Below, piece by piece: positions 35,582 to 45,000 of a stretch of 64,000 nt of DNA. Source of the DNA: JBMONI01 sp049324575 (lineage in GTDB: Bacteria; Omnitrophota; Omnitrophia; Omnitrophales; Aquincolibacteriaceae). Every line of letters begins with the position of its first letter. Position 1 is the first letter of the stretch. The stretch lies in NCBI GenBank assembly GCA_049324575.1, contig JBMONI010000007.1, forward strand, positions 1 through 64,000. The letters are read 5' to 3'. The notes beneath the pieces were generated by a model. The model ran no database searches and was not told where the DNA came from. It saw nothing but the letters and a program-made list of their open reading frames with translations. The position numbers were made by a program, and so were the translations under genes.

Positions 35582-35609
35582 ATTTTAATCCTGAAGGGCA
35601 AGGTGTCAA
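35582..35609 (-). promoter_or_regulatory. Sigma70-type promoter for the Eda-like gene
   Basis: Minus-strand -35 TTGACA (35604-35609), a 16-nt spacer, then -10 TAAAAT (35582-35587). The transcript would have a leader of about 50 nt before the ATG at 35523. It lies in the 117-bp gap downstream of uvrB. Confidence 0.7.
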
Positions 35610-35640
35610 TTAAAAATCCTTGTTTTCCCGGCCAGCCCCG

Positions 35641-37650
35641 TTAATTTTTTTTTCGCTGTGGGACCGCAAGCACGCTTTCCCGGATCCCTTCCTTCTTCTC
35701 CACCCGCCGGATCTCGTCGCGGTAGCGGGCCGCTTTGTCGAACTCGAGCGCGTGCGCGGCGCCTTCCATCCGTTTTTTCAGAAAGGCCAGATAACTTTTC
35801 ACCTCATAGTCCTTTTGGGATCCGCCGGCGATCTCGCACACCTTTTCCTCGGCTCGGCGATGGCGTTCGATCCCCTCCCGGATCTCCTTCTGGATCGAAC
35901 GCGGCGTGATCCGGTTCTTGCGGTTGAACGCTTCCTGAATGTCGCGGCGCCGCGACATTTCGCGGATCGCCTTCTCCATCGACTCGGTCATGCGGTCGGC
36001 ATAGAGGATCACGCGTCCGTTCACATGCCGCGCCGCCCGGCCGGCGATCTGCACGAGCGAGACCTCGCTGCGGAGGAACCCTTCCTTGTCCGCGTCCAGG
36101 ATCACCACGAGCGCCACCTCCGGAAGATCGAGGCCTTCGCGAAGCAGGTTCACCCCGATCAGGCAGTCGTATTTCTGCAAGCGCAGGTCCCGGAGGATCT
36201 CCACGCGCTCGAACGCATCGAACTCGGAATGCAGGTAATGGACGCGGATCCCCATCTCTTTGAGGAACCGGCTCAGGTCCTCCGACATCCGTTTCGTGAG
36301 TGTCGTAACGAGTACCCTCTCCTTTGCCTTCACGCACTTGCGGATCTCCCCGATCAGATTGTCGATCTGGCCTTCGGTCTTGCGGACCTCGATCGCCGGA
36401 TCCACGAGCCCCGTCGGCCGGATGATCTGCTCGACCTTCTGGTCAGCCCTTTCCGTCTCATAAGGCCCCGGCGTCGCGGAGACATAGAGAACGCGGCCGA
36501 CCTTTTTCTCGAATTCCTCGAAGCGCAGGGGCCGGTTATCGAGCGCCGAGGGCAGACGGAACCCGTGCTCGACGAGCGTCTGTTTGCGCGAAGAGTCGCC
36601 GTGGTACATGCCGCGGATCTGCGGAACCGTCTGATGCGACTCGTCGAGGATGACGAGGAGATCCTTCGGAAAATAATCCAGGAGCGAATACGGAGTCGAT
36701 CCCGGCGCGCGGCCCGAAAGATGGCGCGAGTAATTCTCGATCCCCGCGCAATAACCGAGCTCGGCCAGCATCTCGAGATCGTAACGGGTGCGCGATTCGA
36801 GCCGTTTGGCCTCGAGGTCTTTGCCGTCCCGGGTCAACTCGCGCAGGCGTTCGGCCAGCTCGGCCCGGATGCTTTCCATCGCCCGGTCCACGCGATCGCG
36901 CGTGGTCACGAAATGTTTGGCCGGATAGATCGCGAGCTTCGGGAGTTCCCGGAGCGGGCGCATGCGGATCGGGTCCAGAAGGAGGATCCGGGCCGCTTGG
37001 GAACCCGAGAACTCGACGCGGTGGGGATTCTCGCCGTAGGACGGATAGAGATCGATGTGGTCGCCGCGCACGCGAAAGGTGCCTCGTTTCATCTCCGAGT
37101 CGACGCGCTCATATTGCAGGCTCACGAGACCCGCCAGGAACCCGTCGCGCTCAAGCGGGCCGCCGCGCTCGACTTGGAGGACCATGCCCAGCCAATCTTC
37201 GGGCGCGCCGAGGCCGTAGATGCAGGAGACGCTCGAGACGATGATGCAGTCCTCGCGCGAAAGAAGCGAGCTGGTGGCGGCGAGGCGGAGGCGGTCGAGG
37301 TTGTCGTTGATCGAGGCGTCTTTCTCGATATAGGTGTCCGTGTGCGGAATGTAGGCTTCGGGCTGGTAGTAATCGTAATACGAGACGAAGTACTCGACGG
37401 CATTCTCGGGAAAAAGATCCTTCAGCTCGGCATAGAGCTGGGCAGCAAGGGTCTTGTTGTGCGACATGACGAGAGCCGGGCGGCCGAGATCGCGGATCAC
37501 ATGCGCCATCGTAAAGGTCTTGCCGGAGCCGGTCACGCCCACGAGCACCTGCTCCTTCATCCCCTGGGCGAAGCCTTCGCGGATCCTGCGGATCGCCTCC
37601 GGCTGATCGCCGCATGGCTTCATTTTCGTAACAAGCTTGAATTCCGCCAT
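35641..37650 (-). CDS. uvrB: Excinuclease ABC subunit B
   Basis: This 669-residue helicase-fold protein verifies DNA damage in nucleotide excision repair, loaded by UvrA and cut with UvrC. Walker A is GVTGSGKTF (residues 38-46). The beta-hairpin is YYDYYQPEAYIPHTDTYIEK, and other blocks are ASVSCIYGLG-type SSVSCIYGLGAPEDW, LVILDESHQTVPQIRGMYHG and RVLYVSATPGPYE. The C-terminal UVR motif (LEFDKAARYRDEIRRVEK) contacts UvrC. Full length. A REP hairpin lies in its leader just before the start. I see no clear LexA-type operator. Confidence 0.97.
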   Translation of the reverse strand: MAEFKLVTKMKPCGDQPEAIRRIREGFAQGMKEQVLVGVTGSGKTFTMAHVIRDLGRPALVMSHNKTLAAQLYAELKDLFPENAVEYFVSYYDYYQPEAYIPHTDTYIEKDASINDNLDRLRLAATSSLLSREDCIIVSSVSCIYGLGAPEDWLGMVLQVERGGPLERDGFLAGLVSLQYERVDSEMKRGTFRVRGDHIDLYPSYGENPHRVEFSGSQAARILLLDPIRMRPLRELPKLAIYPAKHFVTTRDRVDRAMESIRAELAERLRELTRDGKDLEAKRLESRTRYDLEMLAELGYCAGIENYSRHLSGRAPGSTPYSLLDYFPKDLLVILDESHQTVPQIRGMYHGDSSRKQTLVEHGFRLPSALDNRPLRFEEFEKKVGRVLYVSATPGPYETERADQKVEQIIRPTGLVDPAIEVRKTEGQIDNLIGEIRKCVKAKERVLVTTLTKRMSEDLSRFLKEMGIRVHYLHSEFDAFERVEILRDLRLQKYDCLIGVNLLREGLDLPEVALVVILDADKEGFLRSEVSLVQIAGRAARHVNGRVILYADRMTESMEKAIREMSRRRDIQEAFNRKNRITPRSIQKEIREGIERHRRAEEKVCEIAGGSQKDYEVKSYLAFLKKRMEGAAHALEFDKAARYRDEIRRVEKKEGIRESVLAVPQRKKN

Positions 37651-37660
37651 CCTGGACCTA

Positions 37661-37765
37661 ATTCAACCTGTTTCAAACCTCCGGGGTTTGATAAAAGGTG
37701 CTTTCGTGTGTCATTTTGGCGCACTGCACTCAACCTAATATCACCTCCGGGGTGATATTGGGTGG
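37661..37765. repeat. REP doublet between nadC and uvrB
   Basis: Two hairpins share the loop TCCGG. TCAAACC-TCCGG-GGTTTGA lies at 37673-37691 and AATATCACC-TCCGG-GGTGATATT at 37737-37759. Between them is GTGTCATTTTGGCGCAC. The first hairpin and the following 35 bp match, in inverted orientation, the repeat at 53231-53295 next to the RAYT transposase, so this is a dispersed copy of that family. Confidence 0.75.
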
Positions 37766-37767
37766 TT

Positions 37768-38604
37768 TTATTCGATGAGGAGGGAGAAGTCGATGGTGCG
37801 GAGCGAATGCGTGAGCCCCCCGACCGAGATCCAGTCGATCCCCATCGCCGAGTAATGCGCCACATTCTCCATCGAGATCCCGCCGGAAGCTTCGAGGATC
37901 ACATGCGGCTGTTTGCGCCGCGTATAACGCACCGCACGGTGAAGCGCGGCCGGCTTGAAATTGTCGAAGAGAATCACCTGCGGCGCCAACGCCAGCGCTT
38001 CCTTGAGCTCCTTCATGTTCCGCACCTCGATCTCGAACTGATGCCGGTAGCGCTTCAATTTCTCGAGGTCCCCGAACCGCCGGTGATTCTCTTTGACGAA
38101 GATCGCATCATGCAGGCCCATCCGGTGATTCTTCCCGCCGCCGATCCGCACCGCGTACTTTTCGAACTCGCGCAGAAGCGGCGTCGTCTTGCGCGTATCG
38201 AGAATGAAGACGAGGTCCGCCTTGACCTGCTGGACGAACGCATGGGTCTTGGTCGCGACACCCGATAAACGCCCGAGAAAATTGAGCGCCGTCCGCTCGG
38301 CTTGAAGGATCGACCGCACATTCCCCTCGATCTCCATCACACGCCGGTTCCGGGTGAACTTGCGCCCTTCCTCCATCAGGAACCGCACTTCGACCGACGG
38401 ATCGACGATATAGAAGATCTCCTTGACGACCGGCGCGCCGCAAAGGATCCCGGTCTCCTTCGCGAGGATCACGGCCTTGGCCGTCGCGGTCTTCGGCACC
38501 AGGATCTCGGAAGTGATATCCTTCGGGCCAACGTCCTCTTCGAGGGCCATGCGGAGGCGTTCTTTGGCGGTGACGGAAAAAATTTCGTGGAATGCGCGTG
38601 TCAT
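37768..38604 (-). CDS. nadC: Nicotinate-nucleotide pyrophosphorylase (quinolinate phosphoribosyltransferase)
   Basis: The 278-residue enzyme converts quinolinate and PRPP to nicotinate mononucleotide in de novo NAD synthesis. ALEEDVGPKDITSEIL opens the N-terminal domain. Active-site blocks are ERTALNFLGRLSGVATKT, ILDTRKTTPLLREFEKYAVRI (key TRKTTP) and GGGKNHRMGLHDAIFVKENH-type IGGGKNHRMGLHDA. The C-terminal LEASGGISMENVAHYSAMGI closes the barrel. No nadA or nadB is next to it. Its own promoter lies immediately upstream. Confidence 0.95.
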   Translation of the reverse strand: MTRAFHEIFSVTAKERLRMALEEDVGPKDITSEILVPKTATAKAVILAKETGILCGAPVVKEIFYIVDPSVEVRFLMEEGRKFTRNRRVMEIEGNVRSILQAERTALNFLGRLSGVATKTHAFVQQVKADLVFILDTRKTTPLLREFEKYAVRIGGGKNHRMGLHDAIFVKENHRRFGDLEKLKRYRHQFEIEVRNMKELKEALALAPQVILFDNFKPAALHRAVRYTRRKQPHVILEASGGISMENVAHYSAMGIDWISVGGLTHSLRTIDFSLLIE

Positions 38605-38619
38605 AATAACTGGGCGCTT

Positions 38620-38647
38620 ATTCTATAAAAAGCGGACGGATTGTCCA
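38620..38647 (-). promoter_or_regulatory. Sigma70-type promoter for nadC
   Basis: Minus-strand -35 TGGACA (38642-38647), a 16-nt spacer and -10 TAGAAT (38620-38625). The predicted start falls within about 10 nt of the ATG at 38604, so the nadC transcript would be nearly leaderless. Confidence 0.6.
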
Positions 38648-38713
38648 GGGATAAGAAATAAAGAGTAAGAGGTGAGGAATAAGGGACAAGAGGCAGAGAG
38701 GTAAGAGGTAAAT

Positions 38714-38804
38714 TGTCATTCCGAGTGAGTCCCGCCAAAGGCGGGGTGAATCGAGGAATCAGATCCCTCCACTCCTTGCCTGGGTTCAATCGGTCGGGAT
38801 GACA
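38714..38804. repeat. MITE-like inverted-repeat element
   Basis: The ends TGTCATTCCGA (38714-38724) and TCGGGATGACA (38794-38804) are inverted repeats with one mismatch over 11 bp. Inside is a small perfect hairpin CCCGCC-AAA-GGCGGG. The element has no coding capacity. Similar TCATTCCGAG...-type elements are known as small non-autonomous repeats in several phyla. Confidence 0.6.
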
Positions 38805-39000
38805 GAAAGGAGTTGGATCAATCGGTCGGGATGACAGGAAGGAGTTGGATCAATCGGTCGGGATGACAGAAAGGAGTTGGATCAATCGGTCGGGATGACA
38901 GGAAGGAGTTGGATCAATCGGTCGGGATGACAGGAAGGAGTTGGATCAATCGGTCGGGATGACAGAAAGGAGTTGGATCAATCGGTCGGGATGACAGAAG
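38786..39000. repeat. Seven tandem copies of a 32-bp unit
   Basis: The unit TCAATCGGTCGGGATGACA plus a 13-base GA-rich tail recurs with period 32, starting at 38786, 38818, 38850, 38882, 38914, 38946 and 38978. Copies differ only at GACAGAAAGG versus GACAGGAAGG. It overlaps and amplifies the right end of the MITE-like element. There are no unique spacers, so it is not a CRISPR array. Together with the flanking element it fills the 436-bp gene-free gap between nadC and giant gene A. Confidence 0.95.
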
Positions 39001-39025
39001 TAGGGCACACTTAAGTGTGCCCTAC
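39000..39025. repeat. 26-bp perfect palindrome downstream of giant gene A
   Basis: GTAGGGCA...TTAA...TGCCCTAC reads the same on both strands over 26 bp. It lies 15 bp after the giant gene stop, so it could act as a terminator or 3' stabiliser, but no T-run follows on the minus strand. A near-identical palindrome with the same ends lies inside giant gene B at 56197-56222. Confidence 0.85.
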
Positions 39026-39040
39026 CTGGAGCATCTTCGT

Positions 39041-42000
39041 TTACGCCGCGATCGACGTCGCGTGCTCGGCGGCCATGCGCATCACAAGCGAGAACGCCAA
39101 AGCCGTCGTCAGATCGCTGGCCCGGTAGGCACCATCCCTGGTACGATCAATCCCCTGCACCACTGCTTCGGTAAGAAGCATCGCCGCGATTGGGATCGTC
39201 AGTTCCCCGATCTTGGCATCGTGGATCCCCTGAGCATTGCGCACAGGGTCAAAAACCTTAACGCCCGCAGCCGACTGGGCCCGGGTCACATCTTCCGTCA
39301 CCACGACCGAAGGATTAGCGGCAAGGATCAACGTGGAGAACTGCTCCGGATCGAACCGCCCGGCCGCCCCCGAATCCCGGATCGCCCTGCCGACCATTTT
39401 TACCAAAGCCTGCCGGTCCGCCCGCTCAAGCTCTTCGGTCCCGACCTCGACAAAGAAATTGCGGTTCATCACCGCGAGCTGGAGGATCTGTTTGGCGATC
39501 GTTTCCATCCGCTCAGCGATCCCCCGCTCTCCCGCCCCCTTCAGCACCGCTTCCATGGCTTGATGCTGGATGACGCGCTGTTCCTTGATCTGGGTAAATT
39601 CCCGGGCGATCTCAAGCGCCCGCGTGATCGCTTCCTGATCCTGCGAAGTCAACGCCCGGTTCAGGCTGATCTCCAAGGCCCCTTCGATCTCGGCCCGAAA
39701 GGATGTATCCAGAAGAAGAGCGCCGACATTGAAATGGCTTCTCTCGCGGATCGTTCTTTGCTGGATCGAAAGCATTCTGGCCTCCGACGGCTCAAGAAAG
39801 ACCCCCATCGGATAGACCCTTCCGCGGTATTCCGCGACCACGATGTTCACGGCCGCGCGTAATTCGGCCCGAGGAGCCTCTGCCTCAGGCAGTACAAGTT
39901 CAAAAATGTGCTGGCCCGAAAGCTCTTTGAGTCCGATGCGGAGTTTATCAAGACGCGGTTTGATCGTCGGGTAATCGCTGTCCTCGACTCGGCGGAGCGT
40001 AAGCCCTTTCGGAAGACCTTCGACGATCTGAAGAAGATCCGGCTCCCACCCCGGGGATTCCAAATTCCCGAAAAGCGATTCGACGGACCGTTCCGTCAAG
40101 CGCCCGGGGACGCTCCCGTTTTTCTCGGCGATACCGACTTTCAACTGCCCCGGCTCGCTCGTCCGTTTGAATCCGTAACCTTCCGGCAAAAAGAGAAGGA
40201 TCGCCGCGCGGCTCACATCGGACCGTTTCGCCGCTCTAAAAGCGGTGTACATATCCTTTACAAAAACTTCCGCCTCGGAAGGAGCCGGCTTCGCATCACG
40301 CAATTCCGCGCGGATCTTCATTTTTTCAAGAGTCCCGCGCAGAAGATCGACCATGGCCCCGTAAGTCGGCGACTCGGTCGGCCCGAACGCAATGGACCGG
40401 TCCTTCGTCCGGTCGATCAAAAGGTCCAGGACCGTATTGGTCTGTTCGGCCGTCAGCCAGGACAACTCCTCGCTGATGACACGGCCGCGCCATGTTTTTT
40501 TACTCTGGTAAACCCTAAGCCAAAACTGCTTCCCGGACGGCGTTCTTTGGAACTCGAAAATGAACCGCCACGGACGGCCGGATTCGATCGCCTGAATATT
40601 CAAATAGCCATGCCCCATGTCTTCGACCCAAAGATTGCTTACCCGGGTCTTAAGGAAATCCTCGACATGACGGACATTGGGAACAAGCCCGAGCTGGAAG
40701 CGAAGCCCCTCGAACCGACTCACCGGGATCCCGTTCGGGGTCACCGTCACCACGCTCCCCTCCCGCAGAAGATCATACTCTGGGGCTTTTTCTTTTTCGA
40801 GATAGCGCTCAAAAGATCCCGGCAATTCAAAGATCAGCCCCTGATAGCGGACCCTTTTGAGCTTATTCTCGAGGACAGCCCCTTGGTCATCCCTCGTCAC
40901 CATCCCGTCCAGGTATTTCACGACTTCCTCACGGCTCAGCGCAAGGATTTCTTCCCTGTCGCCGCGGACCTCCGCCCTTTCAGAACGGGCCTTACCGGCG
41001 AACTCGCGCAGCAACGCGACGTGATAAGCCGGTTCCTGTCCCGCGCGATCTTTCCCTTGGGGATAGATCTCGGACTGGACGGCAATGCTAATGAATTGTT
41101 CGAGCTCCTCCGCCAATTGTCTCGCAAAACGGGCGGCCGGCTCTCCGACAAGGGCAAGATTGCGAGTGCCGAGTGTTTCGGCGACCTGCTCGTTGTCGGC
41201 CCTGAGGGTCAAGCGTCCGGCATCGGTCTCAAGCCGTATCGAGAACGAGGCGTCACCGCTCGTTCTGAAATTGGCAGTGTAAACACCGCCGCGGTAATCC
41301 CAATCGATCAAAACCACATGATTGCGATGGCTCACTGCCTGAAGATAATCCGCCAAGAAACGCGTTTCCGGCGTCGCCAAACGCAATTCCGCACGCGGTT
41401 CTTTCGTCGGATCCGAAACCGTCCGTCTGCTGCGTAACACCCACGGAATGCCCCATATGAGCATCACCCCGACAAACCCGGCTACGGCGACAAAGGTCGT
41501 GAAAGGATCGTTCTTCGAAGCTCCGAACGGAACCCCGAAAATACGGTCGACGGCAACCACTCCGAAAAGCACGAGACTGTGCACGCCGAAAAGATTCCGC
41601 CAGAATTTCCGGTCCATTTCCTTTCTATCTTCAACGAACCGGGTCGGCAACACACGCAATTCGGCTCGGATCGCATAAAAATCCTCCGCGATTCTCCGCA
41701 TCAATCCGAAATGGTAATGCGGCTGCTGGCCCGCGGGATCTTTCCCTTTCGGAAAAAGCGCCCGATGCTTCGCAACCTGGATAAATTGTTCGAATTCGTC
41801 GGCAAACAGCTCAAGGAATCGCGCCCCTTCCGCCCCGCGGAGCGTAAGCGCTTTTGCGCCCAGGACCCGTTCGACATCGGCATTGCGCGCCGATAAGGTT
41901 AAAAGCTGCTCAGGCTCATCGATCCGGATCGCAAATGAAAGATCCCCATTCGTCCTGAATTCCGCAGTATAAACCGAGTTCTGATAATTCCAGTCGATCA

Positions 42001-45000
42001 GGACCACATGATGGCGGTGGGCCGGGGCGGCCAGATAATCGCCCAGAAACCGGGCCGGAAGCGCACGCGCTTCGGCGCGGAGCCCTTTCAGATCGGCGCC
42101 AGGCATTTCTCCTTCGGAGGTATAAACCGGCTCTTCTTCCGCGGAAGGCTCTTCAACCCAAATCCCTTCGGCCGAAGCGGCCGGCATTTCGGTTTTTTCA
42201 AACCAAACCCCTTCAGATTCGCTCTCTCGCAATTCGGCTCGAGGTTCGTCCTTCGGACCTTCCTCTCCAAGCACTACCGGTTTTGATATCGCGATCCGGA
42301 TTGCCTCGGGAAGCGGACTTGTAGTCCTTCCTGTCCGCATCAACATCGCTTCGATATCCCGCATCGCCATGAGCAAGGCATCGATCCCCTGCCCTGTTTC
42401 CCGGCCGCGGGCTCTTTCGGCCTCCGAGCGGATTTTTCCGATCAACGTCTGTAATTGCGCGGCCGAACTCCGGCTGATAATCCCTTCCGGCCCATCGCCC
42501 CAGCTGACGGCCCGGCCAAGGGCGCGCCATTCCAGGGGATCCGTATGGATATTGAGATGCTCCATCGCAATAGCCCGGACCGTGGAGTCGCGTAGCGCCT
42601 CATCGAGGATGCGGTCCGTTCCGTCCGCAACAAGCATTTTTCTTCCTTCCGTCAACAAATGAAGGATGAGGTCCGACCAATTGTGCAGAAGGCTTTGTTT
42701 CATCGTTTCCGCGCTTGCCCGATCGCTCGCCGTCAGGGACGAATCGCCCTGCATCAGCCTTTGGATCATCGCCCCGTTCATGGAAGCCAATTGAAGCAGA
42801 TTGTTTTTGAGATCGTTCGCTTTCGCGAGTTCCGCAACACCGTTCCGCACTTCGGCGCGGCCTTTGACGATCGTTCTTCCATTGCGATGAGACATCCGGG
42901 CGCCGAGCGCCGCGATATAGAGAGGCTGATCGGCCCATGCCGTGCTCTTCAAAATGCCGAGTCCGCGGGCAATGCCGTAGGCCCCATCGGCGTTCTCGAA
43001 TATCTGGATGACGAGAGAAGCCAGCGGTGAGATCTGTTGATGCCGGCCTTCATCGGCCCGGCCAAGGAAAGCGGCGCGTTGGGCTTTCGACGAAGCCGCC
43101 ACGAGAGACTTCGGATGCTGGACCACGATGGCCCGGAGATCTTCCATGGCCCCGATGATCGTATCGACAGAAACCTGATTCCGCACCTTGGCCTGCAGGA
43201 TCCCCGCCAAATGCCATACCTGGGCAAGCGAGAAATCCGTAGGCGCTCGGCTCAGGAGTTTCATCAAAGATCCGCGCAACCCCGTCAGCGGAAGCATTTT
43301 CCGCGCGATCCCGAACCGCGCCCTGAGTTTCCCCGGCTCCTGGCTCCGGATATCGCGCACGATCTGCATCGCGACCGCAAGGAGCGATGCCGCAGAAAAA
43401 ACCGCCACGGCAACCCAGTTCAGCGTCCAAAAGCTCACGACCCCCGTCAGGATCGCCGTCAATAGCGCCGCGCGGCGGACCGCTGTGATCAAAGGTTTTT
43501 CGACCGCGGCCTGCTTCAGCGCTTCGGCCCCCGTCAACGCCTTGGAAGATTCCTCCCCCATGCGCAATTCCGCGCGGGAAACCGTATGCAGTTGGCCGTT
43601 CTCATCAAGCACATACTCCCCGGGCTTCGTGATATCGATCTCGGCCGTTCCGTCCCGGTGTTTGATCATATAAGCTCCGCGCATTCTCTGGACCTGGTCC
43701 GGATAGCCGATCGTGGTTTCGTGGGTCTCGCCTCCCGCAGATATCGCAGGGAGTTCTTCCGGCAGAAAGATCGTCTTCCAGCCGCCAGCCGAAGAGATCT
43801 TCGAACCGTTGACGGTAAGTTTTACACCAGGCCCCACGTAGATCCTGAGCGTTCCGTCGAGCTCGAGGCCGTTCAAATAGACCTCTTTGCCTTCGATCAA
43901 AAGTGCGGAGCGGTCCGAAATGCTTCCGCCATGGACCTTTCTTAAAGTTTCCGCCACGGTCGGCGCAAAGTCGGCGGAAAGCGCGATCTTCGCGCCTTCG
44001 CTAAAAGGAATACCCTGATGCTCTCGCTCTTCCCCTTCGACACTCAGACGAACACCGGCATGCCGAAAGATCAACCGGTTCGCCCAATAGAAATGGGATT
44101 CTGCGGTAAGAAGCACTTCGGGATAAGCCTTTTTCTCTACCTTCGCTCTGCCGTTCGCCCAGTTGTTCTTCACCGCGGAGAAAACGAAATCGCGCGTAAA
44201 ATCCGTAAAGCCGATCTTGGCGTCGGGCCCCAGCATATCGTAGAGGAGATAAACAACATCCTGCATATTGTTCTCGACGCGGGCCGGCTTCGTGAATTTC
44301 TCGGAATCCGGCGAAGCACGCTTCGGATTGAAAAGTTCGCGGACCCAGCCTTGGCTTTTATGTTCACGCAAAAGCGGCTCATAAACTTCATTGTCCAGCA
44401 CAAGCACATTGATATTCCCGGGATAAGGAGAATTCCCCGTCTCATCGGCGATATCACCTTGGCCGCTCACTTCTTTTAAAACCGGTTTGGCATAGTTGTA
44501 TTCCACATTTTGGACCCGGTGAACGCCCTCCCTCTCCATATCCATGATCAGACCGACATCATCGCCGGGCTTTCTTTGGACGGTTACTGAATTCATGGCA
44601 AGCCCTGCCTCAACGGAATGCGCCAAGGCCGGAAGAACCGCGTTGAACACTTGCCCGTTCGTGTCCTGGAAGAAAACGGTATAACGCGTGCCCGCATTTT
44701 TCCACCGGGTGATCACTCCGGCCTTACGAAGTACCGTATGCACGTCACCATGCCCGTGAGGCCCCGTGTTCAGACGGTAAACATCGGTTTCGATGACCGG
44801 CTTTCCAGCCGCATCAAGGACCGTATTGCCGCTCGCATCAACAACTTCTCCCTCGTAAGACAAAAATCTTCCCTTCATATCTGCCACAAGCGGAACTTGC
44901 GGCTGTTTGACCAAAATAACCTCATCACGATCCATCCCGAAATAATTATTCTCTTCAAGGAGCTCTCGCGTGCGTTCATCGGTTTCATCCGAGGTCATGA

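Noticed and set aside
35524..37700. LexA/SOS operator or riboswitch near uvrB or eda
   Set aside because: By eye I found only sigma70-like promoters and REP hairpins there; no operator palindrome or aptamer-like structure.
35620..37755. Plus-strand reading frame of 711 codons opposite uvrB
   Set aside because: uvrB on the minus strand is intact with all motifs; the opposite frame is Leu/Arg/Asp-rich antisense of it.
38786..39000. Possible CRISPR array (seven 32-bp units)
   Set aside because: Units are contiguous with no unique spacers and no cas genes; it is a minisatellite.
39000..39025. Intrinsic terminator of giant gene A
   Set aside because: The palindrome is perfect but no T-run follows on the minus strand, so it is reported only as a palindrome.
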